A stretch of 64,000 nt of DNA, from assembly GCF_946221105.1 (NCBI RefSeq), contig NZ_CAMICL010000003.1, positions 21,255 through 85,254 of the forward strand, written 5' to 3'. Under the pieces are notes generated by a model. It ran no database searches and was not told where the DNA came from. It worked only from the letters and a program-made list of their open reading frames with translations. Made by a program: the position numbers and the translations under genes. Shown here one piece after another: positions 42,108 to 50,011 of the stretch (positions within the stretch are counted from its first letter, which is position 1; each line of letters begins with the position of its first letter). The stretch is from an uncultured Corynebacterium sp. GTDB taxonomy: Bacteria; Actinomycetota; Actinomycetes; Mycobacteriales; Mycobacteriaceae.

Positions 42108-43452
42108 TGACTCCTCCAGACTTCGGGTTGTCGCGGAAACACCACCAGGTGGCCACAGCAAAACACACGGCACCCGCGGCCAGCACACCGATCACCCCGG
42201 TGTAGGCGTCCGTGTAGTCCACCCCGCGGTCCAGGCCCGCCTGCAGCAGCGACCCCGTCAGCGCCACGGTGATCAGGGTGCCCAGCTCGTAGGACACCTC
42301 CTCCACGCCCGCGGCCATCCCGGAGCGGTGCATCGGCGCCGAGCCGATGATGGCGATCGAGGAGACGCTCATCACCGAGCCCGCGGACAAGCCCAGAACC
42401 ACCATGCCTATCGACGTCCATCCGGCCGCCAACGCCACCGCCCCCACAACCGCACCGACGAACCCTCCCGCGATCAGCGGCAGGAAGCCGATCTTGTGCA
42501 GATATGCCCCGCCGAGGACGGAGGCCGGGATGGCGGAAAGTGCCATCACGGCGACGGTGGCGCCGGCGGTAAGCGGCGTGAGCTCGTCGACAAGCTGCAG
42601 CTTCTGCGTGGTCATGAGTTCGGCGCCGGCGAGGACGAACATGCCGCCGGCCGCGGCGAGGACGCCGCCGGTGAACAGGCGGGAGCGGAAGATGTCGAAG
42701 GTGAGCAGCGGGTCGTCCAGGCGGTTCTGGCGGCGCACGAACAGCCAGGAACCGACGGCGGTGGCGGCGAGCGCGGCGAGAGTGATGGCGGGGCTGTTGG
42801 CGGCCTGCTTGATGGCCATAGTCAGGCCCGACAGCGCGACCAGGGCGTAGAACGAGGAGACCACGTCCCACTGTTTATCCAGGTTGGGCAGGTTTTCCGG
42901 CGCGAGCACGATGGTGAGCACGAGGGCGGTGACCACGATGGGCACGTTGATGAGGAACACGGAGCCGACCCAGAAATGCTGGATCAGCGCGCCGCCGACC
43001 ACCGGGCCCAGCGCGCCGCCCGCGACCGCCACCGAGCCCCAGATGCCGATGGCAGTGTTGCGCTCGCGCTCGTCAGGGAACGTCAGGCGGATCAACGCGA
43101 GCGTGGCCGGCATCATCACCGCAGCGCCCATGCCGAGCATCCCGCGCGCCAAAATCAGCTCTAAGGGTCCGGGCGCGAACGCCGCGCCCAGCGACGCCAG
43201 GCCGAAGATGGCCAGGCCCACGATGAACATCAGGCGGTGGCCCACCCTGTCGCCCAGCGCGCCCGTGCCCAGCAGCAGGCCGGAAAGCACGAGCGGGTAG
43301 GCGTTGATGATCCACAGACCCTGCTCCGGGGAGGCGTTATAGCTGTGCTCCAACGCCGGCAGCGCGGTGTACAGGATGGAATTGTCCAGGCCGATCATGA
43401 GCAGCCCGAGCGAGACCACCGCGAAAAATCCCCAGCGCTGCGCCTTAGTCAT
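42100..43452 (-). CDS. MFS transporter, DHA2 (14-helix) drug:H+ antiporter type
   Basis: A 450-aa exporter-like permease. MFS signature A is LGDRVGHRLMFIVGLAIF, motif B lies in LILARGMLGMGAAVMMPATL, and motif C in GSVAVAGGALGPVVGGAL. The D1-type GLDNSILYTALP opening is typical of DHA2 proteins. It is first in an operon with the NnrS-like gene, coupled by an 8-nt overlap. Substrates of such pumps cannot be read from sequence. Confidence 0.9.
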   Translation of the reverse strand: MTKAQRWGFFAVVSLGLLMIGLDNSILYTALPALEHSYNASPEQGLWIINAYPLVLSGLLLGTGALGDRVGHRLMFIVGLAIFGLASLGAAFAPGPLELILARGMLGMGAAVMMPATLALIRLTFPDERERNTAIGIWGSVAVAGGALGPVVGGALIQHFWVGSVFLINVPIVVTALVLTIVLAPENLPNLDKQWDVVSSFYALVALSGLTMAIKQAANSPAITLAALAATAVGSWLFVRRQNRLDDPLLTFDIFRSRLFTGGVLAAAGGMFVLAGAELMTTQKLQLVDELTPLTAGATVAVMALSAIPASVLGGAYLHKIGFLPLIAGGFVGAVVGAVALAAGWTSIGMVVLGLSAGSVMSVSSIAIIGSAPMHRSGMAAGVEEVSYELGTLITVALTGSLLQAGLDRGVDYTDAYTGVIGVLAAGAVCFAVATWWCFRDNPKSGGVNA

Positions 43453-43472
43453 GGGCAGATGGTACCGCGCGC

Positions 43473-43503
43473 AAAAAAGTGCGCCCCGGTTGCGGGACGC
43501 ACT
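43473..43503 (-). terminator. Rho-independent terminator of the metalloprotease gene
   Basis: On the minus strand AGTGCG and CGCACT, with a CCCG/CGGG inner stem and one mismatch, form a hairpin that runs into TTTTTT. It lies 18 bp after the metalloprotease stop codon and before the MFS start. Confidence 0.8.
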
Positions 43504-43520
43504 CTGTTTGGTTGGTGGGC

Positions 43521-44756
43521 TTAGCGCATTGCGAGGAATGCTGCGCCGATGCCGAGGGCTGCCAGGGCTGCGACGACGCCGCCGATGATGGCCGCGATGT
43601 TGACCTGGTTGTCGGCCGGCTTCGGTGCCTCGGCCTTGGCGGGCTTGACCTCTTCGACCTTGGCGGGGACTTCACCCGGCAGGGACTCGATTTCCTCGGC
43701 CGGCTCGACGTCTTCCGCGACCTCGACCGGTTCGGGCTTCTCCACCTCGACGATCTCCTCCGGCTGCTCGACCTTCTCTACCTCTGCAGCCTCGACGCGG
43801 GCGCCGATGGACTCGGCGTAGGCGCCGATGCGGGCGTTATCCAGCACCAGCGAATCCCAGTCCGCCGGAACGAGGACCCGGCCTGCCGGGGTGTCGGCAA
43901 AGTACGGCTGCTCGGAGAAGTTGAAGTGGCTGAACTGGTGGTTGTAGTTCATCACCGACTTGTAACCGGCCTGCATCGGGGAGCCTTCAGGGATGCCCTC
44001 GACGCGGCTCTCCGCGCCCCAGTGGGTCAGGCCCAAGGTGTGGCCGAGCTCGTGGAGGATGGAGTTGCGCATGTACCTATCGCCGGCGCGGCCGCCGGGG
44101 TTGGCGACGTAGAAGGAGTTATCCCCCACCAGTGCCAGACCGGTCGCTCCGGAGCCGGCACGCAGGCGGTCACCCAGGACGCCGGGGCGGAAGATGTTGG
44201 CGCGCTCGCCGAGCTCGTTGATGGTGTCGATGAGCTGGAAACCCTCCGGCTCGCTCGGGTCGAAGTAGACGTCGCGGTACTCCAGCGTCTCGCCGCCATG
44301 CGGATCGCTGTAGTTGGCGATGTTGGTGTAGTGCGCGCCAGCGTCGATGTGCAGGCTAATGCCGTGGTCGGCGAACAGGTCCACCAAATCATCCAGGCTC
44401 TGCTTCGACGGTGCGTAAGAAGCGCGGTTGGCCTCGGCGCACTCGCGTGCGGCGCGGGTGTCGCACTGCAAGGTGTCGTACTCCGACGCCATCCAGTTCA
44501 GTTGCAGAAACAGGTCCGGACGGTTCGGGTCTGCGCCCCAGTCCGGCAGAGGGATCTCAGTGCCGTCGGCTAATACGACGCCCTGTTCTTCCCAGATGTC
44601 CGGCAGCCCGTCCTTATCGGAGTCAGCCAAGGTTGCGGTGTTCGTGCGGAACTCCGCCAGCGGGACCTCTTCGGCGGCGTGAGCGACGTTAGCGCCGGAG
44701 ACGGCGATAGCGGCGGCAACAGCTGCGGCGATGGTGTTTCGGAATGCTGCTCGCAT
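43521..44756 (-). CDS. Secreted, membrane-tethered zinc metalloprotease
   Basis: A 411-aa exported protease. The signal peptide (1-28, NVAHAAE) is followed by a calcium-loop motif DSDKDGLPDIW as in thrombospondin type 3 repeats, then a metzincin-like catalytic domain with HELGHTLGLTH at 235-245 and a Met-turn in YKSVMNYNHQF (about 268). After about residue 310 comes a Glu/Val/Pro/Lys-rich stalk and a final helix (about 387-408) with a basic end, so the enzyme is displayed on the cell surface. It resembles M6/M43-like proteases. Host-protein cleavage is possible but inferred. AAGGAG precedes the ATG; a repeat-rich region lies upstream. Confidence 0.87.
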   Translation of the reverse strand: MRAAFRNTIAAAVAAAIAVSGANVAHAAEEVPLAEFRTNTATLADSDKDGLPDIWEEQGVVLADGTEIPLPDWGADPNRPDLFLQLNWMASEYDTLQCDTRAARECAEANRASYAPSKQSLDDLVDLFADHGISLHIDAGAHYTNIANYSDPHGGETLEYRDVYFDPSEPEGFQLIDTINELGERANIFRPGVLGDRLRAGSGATGLALVGDNSFYVANPGGRAGDRYMRNSILHELGHTLGLTHWGAESRVEGIPEGSPMQAGYKSVMNYNHQFSHFNFSEQPYFADTPAGRVLVPADWDSLVLDNARIGAYAESIGARVEAAEVEKVEQPEEIVEVEKPEPVEVAEDVEPAEEIESLPGEVPAKVEEVKPAKAEAPKPADNQVNIAAIIGGVVAALAALGIGAAFLAMR

Positions 44757-44885
44757 CTCGGTGACTCCTTGTTTCGTTCCCGGCTACGTCGGGGGTGTGT
44801 TTTTCTCTTTGTTACAACCCAGAGTTTATGCACCGAATATGCGCAGGTAAAACGCTCGCGACGAATCTGAAAAATCCCCTAAATC

Positions 44886-45207
44886 GTTGAACATTCTTTC
44901 CGGATTGTTCAACGTTTCCACCCGTTGTGGCCTGCAGATTGTTCACCAATCCGAGGGTGCGATCCGCGGTTTCGTCAGTATTGTTCAACGATCGGTCCGA
45001 CATTTCCCGCGGATGGTTGAACAATCCGTAACGTTCGCATTTTATGCACTCTAAGGTGTTTTCCAACATGATTTCCGGCAATTTCGCATTTACCTGCATG
45101 TTTGGGTTGCCTAGACAACTCATGAGCTCGTATTTTCCCCGGCTTTTCTCTCAGAAACGTATCAAAACCGCTGGATCGTTCAAGGATCCGCGGATTGTTC
45201 AGCAATC
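44886..45207. repeat. Six copies of a GGATTGTTCAACAATCC-like motif upstream of the metalloprotease
   Basis: Sites: GTTGAACATT (44886-44895), GGATTGTTCAACG (44902-44914), GATTGTTCACCAATC (44937-44951), ATTGTTCAACGAT (44980-44992), GGATGGTTGAACAATCC (45011-45027) and GGATTGTTCAGCAATC (45192-45207). Most are palindromic (GATTG-N5-CAATC). The stretch 44757-45281 has no gene; it holds these sites, a probable TAAACT box near 44828 and a ribosome site at the protease start. Confidence 0.65.
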
Positions 45208-45281
45208 TGGAAAACCCCACTACCCCCGTTCTTTACCCCCGCTGCGGCGGCAGGTGGCCGTCGCAAAGCAAAAGGCCCCCT

Positions 45282-45833
45282 CTAACCCGAGTTTCTGCGC
45301 ATCTTGGCGCGGCGCATATCGATGGCCAACGCGATGCCGATCACCGCCGCGTGCTGGCGTTCGTCCAGGCCGGGCTCGATGCGCACGCGGTAACTGGACT
45401 TGCCCATCAGCATCCGGCCCATGCCGGAATACTCCGCGTCCACGGTCGCGAGCGGGCGGCCCTGGCTAGTCAGCGTGTAATTCAGCTGGAACGCCTGGCC
45501 CTGGATCTGCACGTCCGGGAAACCCGCGACCTGCACGTCGAACTTCGCGCCGATCCAGGCGAAGCGCTGCGTCAGCCGCGCGAGCTCCAGCGGCGGGTTG
45601 ACCTGGTGCACGACGTACTTGTCGCGGATGAAGTTCACCGGGTCCTCGATGCTCAGCACGTGCGCGCCAGCCGCGTCGAAGACCTCCACCCCGCGCGACG
45701 CCTTGACCAGGTCGCTCATCTTCAGCGTCTGCCTGGCCGTGCCCAGCAGCTCCCCGTCCGGGCCCTCGATCGCGAACGTGTCGCGGCCCAGGGCCTTCGT
45801 TTGCCTTACGACGATCTCACGTTGCCTAAACAC
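45282..45833 (-). CDS. LURP-one-related (Tubby-like fold) protein
   Basis: A 183-aa cytoplasmic protein of the LURP-one/DUF567 family, with a beta-rich core (FAIEGPDGELLGTARQ, VFDAAGAHVLSIED, GRPLATVDAEYSGMG, YRVRIEPGLDERQHAAVIG) and a C-terminal helix (AVIGIALAIDMRRA) as in scramblase-like Tubby C folds. Function is unknown in bacteria; membrane-lipid binding is a guess. It begins with GTG 45833; TAGGGT about 6 nt before suggests a leaderless transcript. Confidence 0.8.
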   Translation of the reverse strand: MFRQREIVVRQTKALGRDTFAIEGPDGELLGTARQTLKMSDLVKASRGVEVFDAAGAHVLSIEDPVNFIRDKYVVHQVNPPLELARLTQRFAWIGAKFDVQVAGFPDVQIQGQAFQLNYTLTSQGRPLATVDAEYSGMGRMLMGKSSYRVRIEPGLDERQHAAVIGIALAIDMRRAKMRRNSG

Positions 45834-45914
45834 GCCCCCACCCTAACGGCGCGTGGCTGGCTGTGGGTGGGTGTGGTTTGGGCGGCTGGTTTTGCCTGCC
45901 CTGCCCCCATCTCC

Positions 45915-45973
45915 ACAAACCCCTAGTAAGCCCTCCCTAGTATGGCCAATTTTGGGCCTTAGTAGGGGTTTGT
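45915..45973. repeat. Long inverted repeat (16-bp arms, 27-nt loop)
   Basis: ACAAACCCCTAGTAAG (45915-45930) pairs with CTTAGTAGGGGTTTGT (45958-45973) at 15 of 16 positions. The region 45834-46135 carries no gene otherwise. It could be a REP-type repeat or a terminator-like RNA structure; no T-run follows. Confidence 0.55.
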
Positions 45974-46121
45974 TACTCGGGGTATGTCCCGACGCCCACC
46001 AGATGAGTCGCTAAAAGGTGAGACGCTCCCGCACGATGCTTCAGCCCTAGGGCTGGTATTCGCGACGACAGCGTCTCGGCAACGGGGCGAACTTCGGAAA
46101 GAAGGTCACCCGCTCGTCGGC

Positions 46122-46127
46122 TATGCT
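46122..46127 (+). promoter_or_regulatory. -10 box for leaderless Abi gene
   Basis: TATGCT, 8 nt before the GTG at 46136, with no ribosome site, indicating a leaderless GTG start. Confidence 0.4.
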
Positions 46128-46135
46128 AACTCAGC

Positions 46136-46891
46136 GTGGGGGCGGATTCAATCAAAGGAACAAATTCCGATAAGCAACGGATCATGGCGCTGGGATACGC
46201 ACGGATGCGCACGTATCTCCTGGAAGTGGATTTCCACGCCAAACGTGCACTCCACCTTTACCGCTGGAACCAAAGTCTGTCGGCTGCGTTCTGGCCACTA
46301 ATTTCCCTGACAGAAGTGGCCCTGCGAAATGCGATGGATCGGCAACTTGGATCTTGGTGCGAGGAAAATGGTGGACTCCGTGCGTGGCTACTCAGTCCGG
46401 AAGAACTGCCTGAACCGATCAAAACCGAGTTTGCTGGCTTGCTCAAGACCTTCATAGAAAAAGCAAACGACGCCAGAAATCTACGCGACTCGGGAATGGG
46501 ACTCCGCAGGTCTCCCCATCCCCGAGAGGGGAATCCGCTCACCAATGACGATGTCCTCGCGCAAATCACATTGGGGCAGTGGTCTCATTTTGTGCCCGGG
46601 ACGTCGGGTTTCCCCGACCCGACCACCTATGCCCGCCGGGTTGAGCTCTGGCAAATAGTGGCACCAGCATTCCCCTCGGTTTCCGATTCCGCCGACCTAC
46701 ATTTCCCGATGCGCCGAGCACAGCTTTTCCGCAACCGGATTGCGCATCATGAGCCGATATTCGACATGGACTTACAGCGCCAACGAAACGATCTGCTCGC
46801 GATCTTAGGGCAGACCAGTCACTCGTTGCGTGAATGGTATCTCGGAAGTGATCCACTCCCTGCCACTCTTGCAGCGGATCCCCGAGACTGA
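46136..46891 (+). CDS. Abi-like (abortive infection) HEPN protein
   Basis: A 251-aa protein resembling the Abi_2/AbiD/F family. The C-terminal RNRIAHHEPIF (about residues 201-211) gives R-x4-H of a HEPN ribonuclease, and the N-terminal part (YLLEVDFHAKRALHLYRWNQ) matches the helical start of Abi-like proteins. These act as RNases in phage defence. Its base composition looks less GC-rich than its neighbours, and it stands alone next to tRNA-Leu, so recent acquisition is likely. No antitoxin gene is visible, so it would be a single-gene system. Confidence 0.8.
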   Translation: MGADSIKGTNSDKQRIMALGYARMRTYLLEVDFHAKRALHLYRWNQSLSAAFWPLISLTEVALRNAMDRQLGSWCEENGGLRAWLLSPEELPEPIKTEFAGLLKTFIEKANDARNLRDSGMGLRRSPHPREGNPLTNDDVLAQITLGQWSHFVPGTSGFPDPTTYARRVELWQIVAPAFPSVSDSADLHFPMRRAQLFRNRIAHHEPIFDMDLQRQRNDLLAILGQTSHSLREWYLGSDPLPATLAADPRD

Positions 46892-46944
46892 TAAGGCAGC
46901 GGAAAACCCCGGTATGTACCCCCACGACACGCCGAGCCAGACAC

Positions 46945-46992
46945 ACTTTTTGACCCTTAACCCCTTAACCCCCACTTTTTGACCCTTAACCC
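46945..46992. repeat. 19-bp perfect direct repeat
   Basis: ACTTTTTGACCCTTAACCC occurs at 46945-46963 and 46974-46992. It lies between the Abi gene and the tRNA terminator. Function unknown; possibly a scar of duplication. Confidence 0.6.
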
Positions 46993-46994
46993 TC

Positions 46995-47034
46995 AAAAAA
47001 TCTCGAGACATCGTAGGAACGATGTCTCGAGACT
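46995..47034. terminator. Strong bidirectional terminator (tRNA-Leu and Abi gene)
   Basis: TCTCGAGACATCG and CGATGTCTCGAGA form a perfect 13-bp stem with a 6-nt loop (47001-47032). On the minus strand it is followed by TTTTTT (46995-47000), an ideal terminator for the tRNA; on the plus strand a weaker tail, CTTATTT, follows. Confidence 0.85.
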
Positions 47035-47040
47035 TATTTG

Positions 47041-47124
47041 TGCCCGGGGGGGGACTTGAACCCCCACGTTCTTGCGAACACTGGCACCTGAAGCCAGCGC
47101 GTCTGCCAATTCCGCCACCCGGGC
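47041..47124 (-). tRNA. tRNA-Leu (anticodon CAG)
   Basis: An 84-nt class II tRNA. The acceptor stem pairs GCCCGGG with CCCGGGC, discriminator A. The anticodon stem CTGGC/GCCAG holds the loop TTCAGGT, giving CAG, which reads CUG, the most used Leu codon here. The long variable arm (TGTTCGCAAGAAC) is typical of Leu, and the T arm is GGGGG-TTCAAGT-CCCCC. CCA is not encoded. It borders the fhaA cluster, as in other corynebacteria. Confidence 0.95.
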
Positions 47125-47303
47125 GGGCGACTTGATTAATATAGAACGCAGCTCACAAAAACTACAAATCGCCAGCGCACACCGCCTTTTACCCCGTGTC
47201 TATAACGGGGCCGACACGCTGCGCGGATAGGTGGTGTCGGATGCGGCACCTATACTGTCCGGGTTACTTAAATTCTGATGTGAAGAAAGGAGGTGCGCAG
47301 GAA

Positions 47304-48197
47304 ATGGCAGTGATGGACAGGCTGGCAAAGCTGGACAGTTCTCTGCAGCGTGGCTTGGACAATTCCATGGCGGCGCTGTTCGGCGGCAAGGTTGTGCCTG
47401 AAGAAATTGAGGAGCTGGTCAAGCAGGAAGCCCAGGACTCGCTGGTGGTCACGGATAAGGACGAGTATGTCGCCCCGAACGTGTACGCGGTGGGTGTGTC
47501 TTCGAAGGACTTGGAGAACCTGTCGCAGAACCGCGATCTTCCTGTGGACCTCGCCGATCAACTCATGCGTTACGTGCGCAACAAGCAGTGGTTTTTGGAT
47601 GGCCCTGTTGTTGTGCGTATCGCGGAGGAGTCGGGTCTGCGCACTGGCCAGCTCCGGGTGTCTTCATACATCGACACCATGCCGGATGTGGTCAGCGGCT
47701 TCGACGCCATTCTGGCGGAGCCGAAGAAGCGCAAGGCCTCGCGCTCGCAATTGAAGGAGGATGCAATGTCCGAACCTAATGCCAACCAGCCGCAGGACCC
47801 GCAGGCCGCTGCCAACACCGATGCGGCCACGGTGAGCCTGCTGCTTCAGGACGGCTCGTCGCGCACGTACCTGGTCCACGAGGGCTCCAACATCCTGGGC
47901 CGCTCTAACGATTCGGACTTCCGCCTGCCGGACACCGGTGTCTCGCGCCAGCACGCGGAGATCACCTGGGATGGCCAGGTGGCCGTGCTGGTGGATCTGC
48001 AGTCCACCAACGGCACCACGGTCAACGACGAGCCGGTGGAGAACTGGATGCTCGCGGACGGCGACGTGATCACGCTGGGCCACTCCAATATTGAGGTGCG
48101 CATCGTCGGCAGTCAGGACCAGCCGCAGGCCGGTGCGAACGAGCCGCAGTTCACGGACTCGGTGGCGCACCCCAGCACCGAATACTTCCGCCCGTAA
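47304..48197 (+). CDS. fhaA: FhaA, FHA-domain protein with DUF3662 domain
   Basis: A 297-aa protein. The N-terminal DUF3662 domain (residues 1-125, RLAKLDSSLQRGLDNSMAAL) is followed by a flexible Gln/Asn/Pro-rich linker and a C-terminal FHA domain (about 205-285) with GRSNDSDFRL, VSRQHAEI and STNGTTVND, the phosphothreonine-binding loops. FhaA binds phosphorylated partners of the peptidoglycan machinery, such as the MviN flippase complex in mycobacteria. AGGAGGT 9 nt before ATG 47304 fixes the start. It is first in the operon. Confidence 0.93.
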   Translation: MAVMDRLAKLDSSLQRGLDNSMAALFGGKVVPEEIEELVKQEAQDSLVVTDKDEYVAPNVYAVGVSSKDLENLSQNRDLPVDLADQLMRYVRNKQWFLDGPVVVRIAEESGLRTGQLRVSSYIDTMPDVVSGFDAILAEPKKRKASRSQLKEDAMSEPNANQPQDPQAAANTDAATVSLLLQDGSSRTYLVHEGSNILGRSNDSDFRLPDTGVSRQHAEITWDGQVAVLVDLQSTNGTTVNDEPVENWMLADGDVITLGHSNIEVRIVGSQDQPQAGANEPQFTDSVAHPSTEYFRP

Positions 48198-48209
48198 GAA
48201 GGGTTTGCC

Positions 48210-48659
48210 ATGGATTCGACCATGATCCTCAGCGCCCGCTTCGGCCTTCTGGCCTTGCTCTGGGTGTTCATTTTCCTGGTGATGTGGACACAGAGGAAGG
48301 ATGTGGTGTCGGCGGGTGGCGCGGTGCGTCGCAAGGCAAGTGCCTCCGCCCCCGCCCCCAGAGAGAAAGCCCGCACCCTTGCGGTAGTTGAGGGGCCGCT
48401 GCAAGGCTCCCACATGGAAATTGCCAGCTTAGAGGACTTGACTGTCGGCAGAGCCGGAGACAACGATTTCCAGCTGGGCGACGATTTCGCCTCCTCACGC
48501 CACGCGCGCCTGTTCCGCAGGGGCAGCGACTGGTTCGTGGAGGACCTGGATTCGCGCAACGGCACCTTCGTCAACGGGGTGCGCATTGATCAGCCTGAGC
48601 GGGTGACCGTGGGCACGGACATGAAGATGGGACGCACGATTGTGAGGCTGATGCCGTGA
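48210..48659 (+). CDS. fhaB: FhaB/FipA, membrane FHA-domain protein
   Basis: A 149-aa protein with an N-terminal helix (about 9-25) and a C-terminal FHA domain (about 62-148; VGRAGDNDFQLGDDFASSRH and DSRNGTFVNG). In mycobacteria and corynebacteria it links the Ser/Thr kinases to the division proteins FtsZ and FtsQ. It overlaps pstP by 4 nt (GTGA). Confidence 0.93.
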   Translation: MDSTMILSARFGLLALLWVFIFLVMWTQRKDVVSAGGAVRRKASASAPAPREKARTLAVVEGPLQGSHMEIASLEDLTVGRAGDNDFQLGDDFASSRHARLFRRGSDWFVEDLDSRNGTFVNGVRIDQPERVTVGTDMKMGRTIVRLMP

Positions 48660-50011
48660 AGCTCGCGCTAGATTTCGTGGCCGTGTCCGACCGGGGCCTG
48701 GTCCGCGGCAACAACGAGGACTCCGCCTACGCGGGCCCGCACCTGCTGGTGCTTGCGGACGGCATGGGCGGCCACGCCGCCGGCGAGGTGGCCAGCCAGC
48801 TCATGGTGGAGCACCTCGAGCACCTGGACCGCGACCCCGAGGACGCCGACATGCTCGCGCTTCTGGGCGCGGCGGCCGAGGACGGCAACGCCTCCATCGA
48901 GGCGTCCGTGGCCGAGCACCCCGAGCAGGCCGGCATGGGCACCACCCTGACCGCGGCGATGTTCAACGGCCGCGAGCTCGGTCTGATCCACGTGGGCGAC
49001 TCCCGGGGCTATTTGCTTCGCGACGGCGAGCTCCACCAGCTCACCGTCGACGACACCTTTGTCCAGTCGCTGGTCAACGACGGCAAACTCGCACCCGAGG
49101 ACGTCTCCTCGCACCCGCAGAAGTCCCTGATCTTGAAGGCGTACACCGGCCGGGCCGTGGAGCCGCACCTGGAGCTGATCCAGGTCCAGCCGGGCGACCG
49201 GATCCTGCTGTGCTCCGACGGGTTGAGCGACCCGGTGACCCAGCAGACCATCCAGCTCGCGCTCGGCGACGGCACCCCGGAGATGGCGGCGAACCGCCTG
49301 ATCGAGCTGGCGCTGCGCTCCGGCGGACCGGACAACGTCACCGTGGTGGTGGCGGAGGTCGTGGAGGCCTCGGAGAACAACACCCGCGAGAGCCGCGCCG
49401 TGGTCAAGGCCGGCGCGCTGGACCCGGGCTACGAGTCCTCCCACCCGGACTCCGCGGCGTCGCGCGCCGCAGCGCTGTTGCGCAAGTCCGAAACCATCAC
49501 CCCGGACCACAACCGGGCCAAGCTCCAAGAAGCCGATTCCGGCGACGACGAGGAGGGCCACACTAGCGCCGCAGGGAAGAAGCAGCCGTCGTCGGTGTGG
49601 CCTTGGGTCGTCGCAACGCTGGTGCTTCTGCTGGTGCTCGCGGTGGCGGGCGTGATGTGGTCGCAGTCCCGCGCCACCGACGAATACGCGCTGAAGGTGC
49701 AGGATTCCGGCGAGTTTGTGGTGCAACACACCACCCGCGACAACCTGTTCGCGGACGCGAAAACCGAGGACATCCAGCGCGCCTGCCTGAACACCAAGGG
49801 CGATTTGCGCGTGATTGCCAAGGACACCAAGCCTGGCGATTGCAGCATCTTTAACACCTCCGACCTGCCCAAGGACAAGCGCGAGGTCGCGGACGTCACC
49901 GGCTCCTACGACGACGTATTAGCCAAGCTGAATGAGTTGGCGGACCAGGCGCTGCCGGCCTGCACGGACAAGAAGAGCGCCGAGGAAGACACCTGCCGGG
50001 AGGTGCGATGA
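48656..50011 (+). CDS. pstP: PstP (Ppp), PP2C Ser/Thr protein phosphatase
   Basis: A 451-aa PP2C enzyme that removes phosphates placed by PknA and PknB. The catalytic domain (1-240) has SDRG, LADGMGGHAAGE, HVGDSRGYLL, CSDGLSD and GGPDNVTVV, supplying the metal-binding Asp residues. A juxtamembrane region, one helix (about 315-336) and an external C-terminal domain with two Cys pairs follow. Starts with GTG; coupled to both neighbours by 4-nt overlaps. Confidence 0.95.
   Translation: MKLALDFVAVSDRGLVRGNNEDSAYAGPHLLVLADGMGGHAAGEVASQLMVEHLEHLDRDPEDADMLALLGAAAEDGNASIEASVAEHPEQAGMGTTLTAAMFNGRELGLIHVGDSRGYLLRDGELHQLTVDDTFVQSLVNDGKLAPEDVSSHPQKSLILKAYTGRAVEPHLELIQVQPGDRILLCSDGLSDPVTQQTIQLALGDGTPEMAANRLIELALRSGGPDNVTVVVAEVVEASENNTRESRAVVKAGALDPGYESSHPDSAASRAAALLRKSETITPDHNRAKLQEADSGDDEEGHTSAAGKKQPSSVWPWVVATLVLLLVLAVAGVMWSQSRATDEYALKVQDSGEFVVQHTTRDNLFADAKTEDIQRACLNTKGDLRVIAKDTKPGDCSIFNTSDLPKDKREVADVTGSYDDVLAKLNELADQALPACTDKKSAEEDTCREVR

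Noticed and set aside
44886..45207. CRISPR-like array
   Set aside because: The repeats are short, vary in sequence and orientation, and spacing is irregular (7 to 165 bp); no cas genes.
47041..47124. tRNA-Leu as a prophage or island attachment site
   Set aside because: No second copy of the tRNA 3' end and no integrase gene is in the window.
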